Shown here piece by piece: positions 1 to 7,472 of a DNA stretch of 64,000 nt. Where the stretch lies: NCBI RefSeq assembly GCF_014646275.1, contig NZ_BMND01000018.1, positions 90,278-154,277 of the forward strand, read 5' to 3'. This DNA is from Streptomyces kronopolitis. Lineage in GTDB: Bacteria > Actinomycetota > Actinomycetes > Streptomycetales > Streptomycetaceae. The translations under genes were made by a program, and so were the position numbers. The notes beneath the pieces were generated by a model. That model was not told the DNA's origin. It saw only the letters and a list, made by a program, of their open reading frames with translations, and ran no database searches. Every line of letters starts with the position of its first letter. Position 1 is the stretch's first letter.

Positions 1-32
1 ACGAGCGCAGCCCCCCGAAAGGCCCCCCAGCG

Positions 33-686
33 ATGACCACCGACCGCACCTCTCTGCCCCGTACTGAACTGGCCGGCCTTCTCGCTGATGCCGCACAGAG
101 CGTCTCCGGGATCCTCACCGCCGAGTACTCGACGGCCGCCAGCCGTTCCTACCTGCACCCCGTGCTGGGTGCGCTCTCCGCCGGGCCCCAGGTGGTCTGC
201 GAGCTGAACGACCAGCTCGAAGAGCTGGTCGAGCCCGCTACACCGGCGGGCCTGTTCACGCTGGCCTCCTTCGCCGCCGCGCTGGGTTGGCTCACCGAGT
301 CCCTCGCCGAGCTGACCACCTCGGTCGACCAGATTTGCACCCGCGCGGGCATCCCCACCGAACCCCGGGCCCCGGGCGTCGCCACGCCCGGCGCCGAGCC
401 GGACGGCGAGTTCGACTTCGCCTTCAGCGCGCTGGAGTTGGCGGCGATCCGCACCGCGGCCGAGGCTGCCGGCCTCCCGCCGGGCGACTACGTCGAGGTG
501 CTCTCCGAGTCGCTGCTCGCCGCCTCCCGTATCACCGACGCCTGCATGGAGATCTCCAGCGGCCTCCTCGAAGACGCCGCGTACGTCCTCGACGAGGCAA
601 CCGACCACGTCTGGCTCGGCGACGGGCCCAACGACCTGCCCACGCTGGTCCGTTCTCTGCTCGCCCGGATGGAGGCGGCAGAGTGA
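33..686 (+). CDS. Hypothetical soluble protein, 217 aa
   Basis: No family recognised. The protein is acidic, rich in Ala, Leu and Glu, and looks almost wholly helical. It has no signal peptide, membrane segment or metal-binding cluster. The ATG follows an aaagg purine patch by about 10 nt. The TGA overlaps the GTG of the next gene (GTGA), so the two are probably translationally coupled and work together. Third-position GC is high along the whole frame, which supports real coding. A function cannot be given; a helical partner of the downstream winged-helix-like protein is a guess. Confidence 0.75.
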   Translation: MTTDRTSLPRTELAGLLADAAQSVSGILTAEYSTAASRSYLHPVLGALSAGPQVVCELNDQLEELVEPATPAGLFTLASFAAALGWLTESLAELTTSVDQICTRAGIPTEPRAPGVATPGAEPDGEFDFAFSALELAAIRTAAEAAGLPPGDYVEVLSESLLAASRITDACMEISSGLLEDAAYVLDEATDHVWLGDGPNDLPTLVRSLLARMEAAE

Positions 687-1501
687 ACCCGTACGACGCG
701 AACACACACCCCGGGACACATCTCGTTGCCGAGACGCTCGGCATCTCAGAAATCAGCACGCCCAACATCACGCACCGCCCCGGCGAACCGCTGTACCAGT
801 CCGCGACGCGGATGATCGGGGCCGCGCACGAGTTGGACGAGCTACACAACCGAGTGACGGACGCGGCCAAGGACGCTCTCCGGCTGCTCGAACCCGTTGG
901 TCGCGGTGAACTCCGCGGTGCACGGGTCTCGTACGCGTTGCTGCGGACTGCCGTCCCGAAGATCGGGGATCTTCTCAGCCAGCAGGACCGGGCGTACGAC
1001 CAGCTCGTCGGGGCGATCTCCGCATATCAGCGCCTTCTGCCCGGTGCGGGTGCTGCTGAGCACTCGGAAGCATCCGCCCCAGACAGGCCGGCGCCGACAT
1101 CGGGCATGGCGAGCACACCTACGGCCGGGCCGCCGGCGCCCTCCCCCGAACAGTTGCGTGCTCTCGAAGAGATCAAGCGCAGCAGGGTGTGGCTGAAAGA
1201 GCGCGTAATGCGCTCCGGCCTCCGTGTCGCCACCGAAGCGGGGGCGCAACGCCTCGACATCGCCACGGTACTGACGATGCACGAGGCGGGATGGGTCGAG
1301 CGCGACACCAGCACCACTCTGCGTCTCGGTCAGCGGCTAGCACTCACGACACTCGGCGAAAGCGTCTTCCGCACCGGATGCAGTGCCGATCTCCGTGTCG
1401 CCGCGGCTCTGCACCGTGGCGCACAAAGCACGGCGCCAACGCGTCCGTCGACGAACCCGGCAGCTCCGCCACCCGCGGCAAAGCCCGGCCTCTCCCGCTG
1501 A
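683..1501 (+). CDS. Hypothetical protein with C-terminal winged-helix-like region, 272 aa
   Basis: The GTG at 683 lies in the stop codon of the preceding gene; the longer open frame upstream of it is only the shadow of that gene. Residues 1-125 are helical and polar. Residues 125-165 are a Pro/Ala/Ser linker. Residues 165-235 read like a winged helix: helices around EQLRALEEIKRSRVWL, then LDIATVLTMHEAGWVER and a wing-like strand pair ending in TTLGESVF. The C-terminus is low-complexity Ala/Pro. No enzyme motif is seen. The next gene, 21 nt downstream, is a clear DNA-binding protein, so a regulatory role is plausible but inferred. Confidence 0.7.
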   Translation: MNPYDANTHPGTHLVAETLGISEISTPNITHRPGEPLYQSATRMIGAAHELDELHNRVTDAAKDALRLLEPVGRGELRGARVSYALLRTAVPKIGDLLSQQDRAYDQLVGAISAYQRLLPGAGAAEHSEASAPDRPAPTSGMASTPTAGPPAPSPEQLRALEEIKRSRVWLKERVMRSGLRVATEAGAQRLDIATVLTMHEAGWVERDTSTTLRLGQRLALTTLGESVFRTGCSADLRVAAALHRGAQSTAPTRPSTNPAAPPPAAKPGLSR

Positions 1502-1522
1502 CCTTCCCGATAGGACCCTTCC

Positions 1523-2365
1523 ATGCCCACCCCCGCTCAGCCCCCCACCTTCTCCATCGGTTCGCTCGATGCTCAGCGCGTCGAGGACGCGCTCTCCCTG
1601 ATAGCACCGAAGTGGAGCACCTGGTCGGCGCAGACCCTGGCGCAGCAGGGCCGCCCCATGCGTGTGCGCGAGGTCGCCGCCCGGCTCCCCTTCATCAGCC
1701 AGCAGCTCGTCGCCCAGCGGCTGGCCACGATGCGCTCGGACGGACTGGTCAGCCGCGCCGACGGCAGCCACGGGGCTCAGTACCAGCTCAGCGCACTCGG
1801 CAAGTCGCTGTCTCCGGTGCACCGTGCCTTGTCGGACTGGTCCCAGGACTACCTGTCGCTCGGCAAGGTGGCCGGAGCCGAACGGGTCGAGGACGCCGTG
1901 CGGCGTCTGCATCTTCGGCATTCGACCGCCGTGATCCAGCTCCTCGATGAGGGCGGCCCCATGCGGTTCGTCCACATCGCCGAGGAGGCCGGTCTGGACA
2001 ACGGCCTCACCCGGTATCGGCTCAAGCGACTTCAGGCCGACGGCCTGGTCACCCGCATAGGCCCGCGCCACGGCGACCCCTACGTCCTGACCGACGCCGG
2101 TCGGGCACTGGGCCCCGTCTACTCGGCCGCCGAGCGCTGGAGCAACCCCGTCGCCGCACGGAACAACGCCGCACCTCCGGCCTCCGTCAGGGCGACCACG
2201 CGGACCCTTACGAGCGTCCCGCTGGGGTCGGACAGCAGCCGGACCTCAGCGGCCCTGCGCCGGAGCACCGCCGCGCCGAGCACTCTCTTCAGCCATGCCC
2301 CGCAGCCCGAGCCGCGGGTGCCGGCGGCCGTGACCGCCCAGTCAGCCCCGGGGCGGGGTCGGTGA
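1523..2365 (+). CDS. Tandem HxlR-type winged-helix regulator, 280 aa
   Basis: Two HxlR-like winged-helix domains lie in one chain. Domain 1 (about residues 20-110) has the hallmark order of an MRVREVAARLP recognition region, LVAQRLATMRSDGLVSR, and a wing ending in YQLSALGKSLSPV. Domain 2 (about 125-205) repeats it with MRFVHIAEEAG, YRLKRLQADGLVTR and YVLTDAGRALGPV. Most HxlR proteins are single-domain homodimers of 100-150 residues, so this is a built-in pseudo-dimer. The last 70 residues are a disordered Ala/Pro/Ser tail. It probably represses or activates nearby genes; its ligand is unknown. The start is an ATG with a gatagga purine stretch upstream. Confidence 0.8.
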   Translation: MPTPAQPPTFSIGSLDAQRVEDALSLIAPKWSTWSAQTLAQQGRPMRVREVAARLPFISQQLVAQRLATMRSDGLVSRADGSHGAQYQLSALGKSLSPVHRALSDWSQDYLSLGKVAGAERVEDAVRRLHLRHSTAVIQLLDEGGPMRFVHIAEEAGLDNGLTRYRLKRLQADGLVTRIGPRHGDPYVLTDAGRALGPVYSAAERWSNPVAARNNAAPPASVRATTRTLTSVPLGSDSSRTSAALRRSTAAPSTLFSHAPQPEPRVPAAVTAQSAPGRGR

Positions 2366-2480
2366 CCGTCATGACGCCGAGAGCCCGCCGCCTCTCCTCA
2401 TTGGCCGACGCCCGCGTGCAGTCCAGCACTCTGTGCCGCTGCACGCGGGCGCGTTCTCCCCCACGCCCCGGAGCTTCGAC

Positions 2481-3434
2481 ATGCACACCCCTGATGCCCG
2501 GCACCTCTACGAGGAGGTGCTGGTCAGTCCGATGTACCTGGCCGGTTCCAACGGGACCGGCGACGCCGGCTTCGCACCCGTCGCCCACTGGCCACACCAC
2601 TACCTCGACGATGGGCCTTGCCAGCTCCTCGTCACCTCGCCCGACCAGCGGATCCGGATCGGCTGGTTCGGCGATGACTTCGAGCTGTGGAGGATCAGCG
2701 CGGCCACGGAGGCCGCCTCAGCAACCCGCTGGACGGCCACCTTCAACCACGTCACCCCGTCCGAGATCGTCGCCGGCCTCACCACCGCCCTGGCCCACGA
2801 CTACGCCGAGGCCGACCCCTACGACAGCAACGGACGCTTCCTGGCGGACCCGTCGAGCTACTGGGAAGACGCCGCCCGGCCGCTGACCGACGCCGGCTGG
2901 AAGCGCGGCGTCCCCATCAAGCCCGGCACGGTCGAGATCGTCGCCCCCGACGGCCAGGCCGGCGCCGTAATCGACAGGCGCAGCTACGGCCCGGATGACG
3001 AGGCCGTCATCCTGTGGGCCGGTCCACCGGGCTGGGGCACTCGGGCGGAAGCGGTGTTCACCACCCGCACCCCGTCCCACCTGATCGCCGCGACCGCGGC
3101 CGTCATGGCAGATTCGACCCCGGTGATCCGTGAGCGGCATCAAATCGATCGCGAGATGGAGCACCTGGTCACGCTGACCCCAGCCGCCCCGGACGCTCCG
3201 GCTGTGCCGGCCGCCGAGCCCTCGGTCTCCCGCGCTCCGACCCCGCTCGACGTGCGGCGCACCGCTGTCACCCAGGCCGTCCATCGCGCCGCACGCGCCC
3301 CGCGGACTGCCGCCGAACTCCGCGTCATGGCCGCCCGCAGTCGCACCGCGACTTCGACACGGACCGGGGCACCCAACCCCGTGCCCGCAGCCGTGCCACT
3401 GCTCAACCCGTCGGCTCCTCGCCGCAGCCGCTGA
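2481..3434 (+). CDS. DUF317 domain protein, 317 aa
   Basis: The N-terminal 110 residues match the Streptomyces DUF317 pattern: YLAGS near the start, HWPHHYLDDGPCQLLVTSPD, IGWFGDDFELWRI, and the WTATFNHVTPSEIVAGLTTAL block. A second, weaker DUF317-like repeat follows (about 140-220, with AVIDRR, WGTRAEAVFTTRTPSHLIAATAA). The C-terminal 90 residues are basic, disordered and rich in Ala, Arg and Thr. DUF317 is of unknown function, is nearly confined to Streptomyces, and is common on plasmids and integrative elements. The ATG at 2481 is preferred over 2433 because ggag sits 7 nt before it. A related short DUF317 gene lies at 4484. Confidence 0.8.
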   Translation: MHTPDARHLYEEVLVSPMYLAGSNGTGDAGFAPVAHWPHHYLDDGPCQLLVTSPDQRIRIGWFGDDFELWRISAATEAASATRWTATFNHVTPSEIVAGLTTALAHDYAEADPYDSNGRFLADPSSYWEDAARPLTDAGWKRGVPIKPGTVEIVAPDGQAGAVIDRRSYGPDDEAVILWAGPPGWGTRAEAVFTTRTPSHLIAATAAVMADSTPVIRERHQIDREMEHLVTLTPAAPDAPAVPAAEPSVSRAPTPLDVRRTAVTQAVHRAARAPRTAAELRVMAARSRTATSTRTGAPNPVPAAVPLLNPSAPRRSR

Positions 3435-3500
3435 CTCCCACCCCGGACCCTCCGGGACCTCGCTTCGCCGAACAGCACCTCCGAATACGGGAGTTCCGCC

Positions 3501-3988
3501 ATGCCCGACGCCACCGCACTCGACCAGGCCACCGCCATGATCGAGAAAGCCTGGGGCCATCCGATCGACGCTCTGGAAGCCCTGGCGGTCCGCAGCCCCT
3601 GCGCGGACCCGCTCCTGCGCTCGGCCATGCATACCCGTACGGCCCTGAACGTCACCGACCACGCGGTGTCCGTTCACCAGGACCGTCTGCACGCCCTGAC
3701 CCGCTTGGGTACGTACCGGGCTTCTACGAAGAAGACCAGATCACCGGAGCGTCGGTCGACCTCCGCATGGCCCAGACGGAGAGCCGTGCGTATCTGCAGG
3801 CGATCCAGCGCGTGATCAAGGCCCGTGAAGCCGCCACACCCGCGGCCCGGGCCCCGGCAGTCCGGCTGGCCCAGGCCGCTGTCACCCGCTCCGGGCATTC
3901 CTCGCCCGCCCTGGGCCGGTTGCCCGAGCAGCCCGCTCCTTCGGCCGCTGTCGGCCCGCCCGGGGCCGGACGGGGGCCGCACCGCTGA
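3501..3988 (+). pseudogene. Frameshifted hypothetical gene, about 162 aa if restored
   Basis: The reading frame is convincing from the ATG at 3501 (MPDATALDQATAMIEKAWG) to about position 3708. There it continues in another frame as GYVPGFYEEDQITGASVDLR and on to TGA at 3988. Adding one G in the ttgggt run at 3706-3709 would join the halves as TRLGYVPGFYEEDQ. The restored product would have about 70 ordered helical residues, a middle segment with FYEEDQITGAS, another helix (ESRAYLQAIQRVIKAREA) and a Pro/Ala tail. No family is recognised. Either a sequencing indel, a real null mutation or a frameshifting site would explain it. Confidence 0.6.
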
Positions 3989-3997
3989 GCGGTCCGG

Positions 3998-4264
3998 TCA
4001 GGCGAGGTCCTCGTCGCGGTGGGCGTCCCCGATGCGGGAGTTCACCGCGCGGGCCAGCTCCTCCACCGTCAACTCGACGCGACGCCCCTCTGCGATCCTG
4101 GCCTCCACCACCGCATCCTCGTCCCGCCGTCCGTCGGACTGCGAACCGACGGCCCACTGGCCGTCGTCGACCATCGCGATGTCGCCCACCGTCCACGGCC
4201 GCCCGGCCGCAAGGATCTTGCGCTCCAGCCCGGCGCCGTCCCGGTGTCCGCTCGGCTCCGCCAC
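3998..4264 (-). CDS. Small acidic hypothetical protein, 88 aa
   Basis: This is the only minus-strand gene among the small plus-strand genes here. The GTG at 4264 has a very strong ribosome binding site (ggggggag, 6-7 nt upstream on the minus strand); the much longer open frame reading through from 4819 is not coding. The product has a beta-like segment WTVGDIAMVDDGQWAVG, then an Arg/Asp-rich helix and VELTVEELARAVNSRIG. No cysteines and no membrane segment. Unknown family. It ends 9 nt from the converging frameshifted gene. Confidence 0.65.
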   Translation of the reverse strand: MAEPSGHRDGAGLERKILAAGRPWTVGDIAMVDDGQWAVGSQSDGRRDEDAVVEARIAEGRRVELTVEELARAVNSRIGDAHRDEDLA

Positions 4265-4483
4265 TCGTGCTCCCCCCTTCGATTCCGTGCAGCCCGTTGC
4301 CGCAACCCGTATAGGACAACCGCGTCCGCCGATCCATTCCCGGGCCCCGGCGAACTGCTGACGTCCGCCAGTTCGCCCACGGCAGACGCCACTTCCCGGG
4401 AACGGACTACGTACTTCGGCACACTGCATGTCAACGTACGGGTGTTGGGAAAAACCGCAGGTCAACGAAGGGATCGTGCAACC

Positions 4484-4831
4484 GTGACCGCCTCCACCGC
4501 CCTCCTTCCCGCCGTCGTCCGCCCCGCTGTGGAAGACCGCCAATGGCTCTCCTCCGACCACTGCGCGGACACGGTGCTCGACCTCCTCGACAACCTCGGC
4601 TGGACACTCGTCGACACCCCGGAGGCCAACGTCCACGCGATGAGCCCGGACGGCCGGGTCTACGTCGGCTGGCTCCCCGAGAACCCCACCGCCTGGAAGC
4701 GCAACATCGTCTGGCAGGTCCGGGTGCAGCCCACCGAAGGCGACCCGTGGGTGCAGGAGTTCGGCCTCCACACCCCCTCCGAAGGCGTCGCCGGGTTCAT
4801 CGCCGCCCTCGTCGCCCACTCCTCCCGCTGA
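4484..4831 (+). CDS. Single-domain DUF317-like protein, 115 aa
   Basis: The whole protein is one DUF317-like unit: CADTVLDLLDNLGWTLVDTP, then SPDGRVYVGWLPENPTAWKR, WQVRVQPTEGDPWVQEFGLH, and a closing TPSEGVAGFIAALVAHSS that parallels the TPSEIVAGLTTAL block of the gene at 2481. The GTG at 4484 is chosen because the codons upstream lack coding bias; an aaggg stretch lies about 10 nt before it. Family function is unknown. It may bind the same partner as the larger DUF317 protein. Confidence 0.7.
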   Translation: MTASTALLPAVVRPAVEDRQWLSSDHCADTVLDLLDNLGWTLVDTPEANVHAMSPDGRVYVGWLPENPTAWKRNIVWQVRVQPTEGDPWVQEFGLHTPSEGVAGFIAALVAHSSR

Positions 4832-4942
4832 ACCACCGGGCGGGCCCGTGGCGGCCCGCCCCGTTCACCGGCACTCGTCCGGACCCCGCCTCGTCGGTCC
4901 GGTCCGTCTCCCCACCCTTCTCCGAAAGGGCACGCACTGCAT

Positions 4943-5302
4943 ATGACCATCTACGGCGACGACTTGATCCGGATCACGCACCGGGCCACCGGCCTGAGCG
5001 CCTGCGCGTTCGGCGTCTACGACGCCGTCGCTGGCGCCGGCTCGGATGTGCACGGCCTCGTCATGACCTACTGCGGGGCGGTGCTGGCGTACACCACGGG
5101 CAGCTTCCTGGACTACCTGCGTCGCCGCGACACCCAGCTCGTTGCCCACCTCGCGGGCAACCCCGGCTCGTCTCTCCCCCAGATCTGCGCCGCTACCGGC
5201 CTGCACGAGGACCAGGTCGGCAGCTCGCTCCAGCGCCTGACCCGCGATGGCCTGCTGCTCCCGGAGAGCGGTGCTGCGGTCGCTTACCGCCTCTCCCGCT
5301 GA
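4943..5302 (+). CDS. Small winged-helix protein with an N-terminal hydrophobic segment, 119 aa
   Basis: Residues 35-60 (VHGLVMTYCGAVLAYTTGSF) are hydrophobic and could lie in or against the membrane. Residues 65-119 form a MarR/IclR-like winged helix: LVAHLAGNPGSSLPQICAAT, GLHEDQVGSSLQRLTRDGLL and a short wing. The same layout, hydrophobic segment then YLRRRD/YRISRSQD then winged helix, recurs in the frameshifted gene at 6834, so the two are probably paralogues. Function unknown; a membrane-tethered DNA-binding protein is inferred. Confidence 0.7.
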   Translation: MTIYGDDLIRITHRATGLSACAFGVYDAVAGAGSDVHGLVMTYCGAVLAYTTGSFLDYLRRRDTQLVAHLAGNPGSSLPQICAATGLHEDQVGSSLQRLTRDGLLLPESGAAVAYRLSR

Positions 5303-5321
5303 CTCCGGGAGGCGTCCGACC

Positions 5322-5504
5322 GTGCGCATGCTCCTGGCCACCCGCCCCGGCTACCGCCGCAAGTGCTCCTACGCCCGACTCTGCACCTGCTTCTGCCTCC
5401 CCGGCCAGTACGGCCGCCACGCCAAGCGCCTCCGCCGCCGTGCCGCGCGTCATGCCGAACGACGCCAGTGGCAGCGCGACCTCTTGGCCGCGCACACCCG
5501 GTAG
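5322..5504 (+). CDS. Very basic Cys-containing small protein, 60 aa
   Basis: The GTG at 5322 has a good binding site (gggagg, 9 nt upstream) just after the previous stop. The first 30 residues carry four Cys (KCSYARLCTCFCLPGQ). The rest is a run of Arg-rich helix (RHAKRLRRRAARHAERRQ). The size and charge suggest a nucleic-acid-binding or metal-binding peptide. No known family is recognised. Confidence 0.55.
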   Translation: MRMLLATRPGYRRKCSYARLCTCFCLPGQYGRHAKRLRRRAARHAERRQWQRDLLAAHTR

Positions 5505-5554
5505 TCGTCGCCCCGGCCGACCGATCACCCCACCCCACCCACGAGGAATCGACC

Positions 5555-5815
5555 ATGCCCTTCCGCGCCCCGCTCACCAACCACCACGCCGATCACAGTC
5601 TTTGCCCGGCGGACCACAAGCACACCAGCTCCGGCAAGCCGCTCCACCCCGACTGTCCCGGTCGCGCCTACACGCAGGCCATCTGCTCGTGCGGCGACTG
5701 GGAGATGAAGCAGTCCGGCAAGGGCTACGTCAGCGAGAGCCGCAAGCGGCACCTCGCCACCCACACCCAGGGACCAAAGGCCGTTCGCGACCTGCTGCGT
5801 CTCGACGGTTCCTGA
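5555..5815 (+). CDS. Small His/Cys-rich protein, 86 aa
   Basis: ATG with gagg upstream. The sequence holds many potential metal ligands: NHHADHSLCPADHKH, then HPDCPGRAY, AICSCGDWEMK, and RKRHLATHTQG. The CSCGDW plus H-x3-H pattern resembles a small zinc-binding fold seen in Streptomyces plasmid genes, where CxCG...W...H occurs in unnamed families. No enzyme motif is visible. It lies in a co-directional chain with the neighbouring small genes. Confidence 0.65.
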   Translation: MPFRAPLTNHHADHSLCPADHKHTSSGKPLHPDCPGRAYTQAICSCGDWEMKQSGKGYVSESRKRHLATHTQGPKAVRDLLRLDGS

Positions 5816-5858
5816 CTTCCCCCGGCTCCGCCGTCCCGCACCACTCTCGGAGATTCCC

Positions 5859-6071
5859 GTGCCCCTTCACCTGACCGTCGGCCACCTGCTCCGCCAGCTC
5901 CAGAACATCGACCCCAGCCTTCCGATTCGCCTCGCCATCAACCCCGACTTCCCCTTCGCCCACTACGTGGGGACCGACGTGGTCGTCCGGGACGGCAAGG
6001 CGTTCATCGCCGAGGACGGCCAGGAGGACTACCTCCCGACCGCGGTCAACGACGCCCTCGACTGGGCCTGA
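5859..6071 (+). CDS. Small hypothetical protein, 70 aa
   Basis: GTG start with cggag 6 nt upstream. Layout: an amphipathic helix LTVGHLLRQLQNIDPSLPIR, a beta region LAINPDFPFAHYVG, a strand VVVRDGKAFIAEDGQ, and a C-terminal LPTAVNDALDWA. The opening helix with PSLPIRLAI resembles the small actinobacterial proteins that begin 'tV..Ll..L...dpd..v', whose role is unknown. Co-directional with the preceding genes. Confidence 0.65.
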   Translation: MPLHLTVGHLLRQLQNIDPSLPIRLAINPDFPFAHYVGTDVVVRDGKAFIAEDGQEDYLPTAVNDALDWA

Positions 6072-6151
6072 CCACAGCTTCGGAGGCTCCTATCTCGTCT
6101 CGATCCCGCCCGTCCCACGTCCTTCCGCTGCACGGCCTCGCCGAGCGCCCC

Positions 6152-6481
6152 ATGCCAAACGGGGTCCGAGGCGCGCTGGTCCAGCGCGTCTCCGCCCGGC
6201 CCGACGGACCACTCGACGTCACCTGGCTCGCCACCGAAACCCCGAGAATCGCCCTCGGCCGCATCCACCTGAGCTGGGAGCCCGCCTCCGTCGCAGGGTG
6301 GGACGTCACCGCCCACCTGGGCCTGGCCACCGCCGAGGTGCATCTCGCCTCCTGGCCTGCCGCCCCGGACGACTGGCCGCGCCTGGTCCGCCCGACCCTC
6401 CACGAGGTGCTCGGGCTGAGCGCCGCCCTCGCAGTCGCGACCGCCGCCCTCGACCTCTCGAACCGCCTCGCCCAGGTCTGA
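6152..6481 (+). CDS. Hypothetical beta-rich protein, 109 aa or 129 aa
   Basis: The first ATG is at 6152, but it has no ribosome binding site. In the same frame a perfect ggagg (6082-6086) sits 5 nt before an ATC codon at 6092, and the intervening codons (LPLHGLAERPMP) look coding. The true start may therefore be the rare ATC or a mutated ATG. The body is beta-rich with conserved-looking Trp residues (DVTWLATETPRIALGRIHLSWEP) and ends in a long helix VLGLSAALAVATAALDLSNR. Family not recognised. Confidence 0.6.
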   Translation: MPNGVRGALVQRVSARPDGPLDVTWLATETPRIALGRIHLSWEPASVAGWDVTAHLGLATAEVHLASWPAAPDDWPRLVRPTLHEVLGLSAALAVATAALDLSNRLAQV

Positions 6482-6492
6482 CCGAAACCGCA

Positions 6493-6529
6493 CAAGGCCG
6501 CCCTCGCCGATCAGGCAGGGGCGGCCTTG
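6493..6529. terminator. GC-rich hairpin terminator
   Basis: An 11-bp arm (6493-6503, caaggccgccc) pairs with 6519-6529 around a short loop. It starts 12 nt after the stop of the upstream gene and ends the run of small genes from 4484. No U-tract, as usual in this group. Confidence 0.65.
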
Positions 6530-6582
6530 CCGTACGCCCGGCCGCGTTGCGTACGCTCATCCCGACGAACGAGGAGGACACG

Positions 6583-6837
6583 ATGGCCGACGACCAGCAA
6601 CTCTGGGGGTACCCGGAGGTCGCCGCCCACCTGGGCATCAGCGTCAGCGCCGCCCGCAACCGCAAGAGCCGAGGCACCCTGCCCGCGCCCGACGACACCA
6701 CCGTCCCGGACCGGCCCCGCTGGAGGCCGGCCACGTTCCAGGGCTGGAAGCCGGTCGGCCGGGGGTTCCGCAGTGACCTGCACGGCGAGTCGGCTCCCCC
6801 CGCGTCACCGACGGCCTCCGGACAAGGAGCGTCATGA
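6583..6837 (+). CDS. Excisionase/AlpA-like HTH protein, 84 aa
   Basis: The ATG has a strong gaggagg site. Residues 5-55 follow the MerR/Xis-like helix-turn-helix pattern: LWGYPEVAAHLGISVSAARN, then RKSRGTLPAPD and a wing with PRWRPATFQGW. Small proteins of this type act as excisionases or as local repressors. A separate, canonical xis sits next to the integrase at 49.8 kb, so this one is more likely a regulator of the small-gene array. It overlaps the next gene by 4 nt (ATGA). Confidence 0.7.
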   Translation: MADDQQLWGYPEVAAHLGISVSAARNRKSRGTLPAPDDTTVPDRPRWRPATFQGWKPVGRGFRSDLHGESAPPASPTASGQGAS

Positions 6838-7144
6838 ACAAGTTCGTCGTCGGTTCCTCCCTGGTCGCCGCCGCCGGAGCGGTCACCGCCATCGCCACCG
6901 CTACGGCACCTGCAGCATCGCCCTGTTCGCGGTCGCAGCCGGCGCCATCGGCGCCTACCGGATCAGCCGGTCCCAGGACGCCGCCAACGACCGCGCCGTC
7001 CTGCACCGGCTACGAGAAGCACCCCAGACGTCCGTCGACGACCTCTCCGACGATCTTGGGCTTCGCTCTGCTGCATTTCGCCTCAGCATCCACCGTTTGA
7101 CCAGGTCCGGCGAGCTGCCCGCGAACGCCGATTCCACTGACTGA
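6834..7144 (+). pseudogene. Frameshifted membrane-anchored winged-helix gene
   Basis: The ATG at 6834 (MNKFVVGSSLVAAAGAVTAI) overlaps the previous stop and opens a hydrophobic N-terminus. Near 6900 the coding signal moves to another frame, GTCSIALFAVAAGAIGAYRI, followed by SRSQDAANDRAVLHRLREAP and a winged helix (SVDDLSDDLGLRSAAFRLSI, HRLTRSGEL). One missing base in the gccatcgccaccgctacgg tract at about 6888-6905 would explain the shift. Restored, it would give two hydrophobic spans plus a cytoplasmic winged helix, like the gene at 4943. Confidence 0.6.
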
Positions 7145-7171
7145 CGGCACGTTGCCCCCTAGGCTCAGGGC

Positions 7172-7402
7172 ATGACCGACTCGCCAATGCCATCCCCGCC
7201 GTTTCCCTCGCCCGACAACGCCGCGCTCCAGGTAGTCGTCAGCAACGCCATCGCAGCGGTCCACAGCGGCGACGCCACGATGGAGGAGGCGATCCTGCAC
7301 GCGGCCGTCCACGGCTGGTACGAGGGACATATCCAGGGCGAGGACGAATGCCCCGGATGCGACTTCCGAGGTGGGCTGCCGAAGAACGCCAACCGCGGCT
7401 GA
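7172..7402 (+). CDS. Small hypothetical protein with C-terminal CxxC, 76 aa
   Basis: Pro-rich N-terminus, then a helix (NAALQVVVSNAIAAVHSGDA, ATMEEAILHAAVHGWYEGHI) and a CPGCDF motif near the end. Streptomyces accessory islands often carry such short proteins with an acidic EDECPGCD tail. A role in zinc binding is possible. No firm family. Confidence 0.6.
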   Translation: MTDSPMPSPPFPSPDNAALQVVVSNAIAAVHSGDATMEEAILHAAVHGWYEGHIQGEDECPGCDFRGGLPKNANRG

Positions 7403-7472
7403 CCGTCCTGCAGCGGCGAGGAGCGCCACTGACATGCCGGTGGCGCTCCTCGCCGCTTGGTACCTCGCTCGC

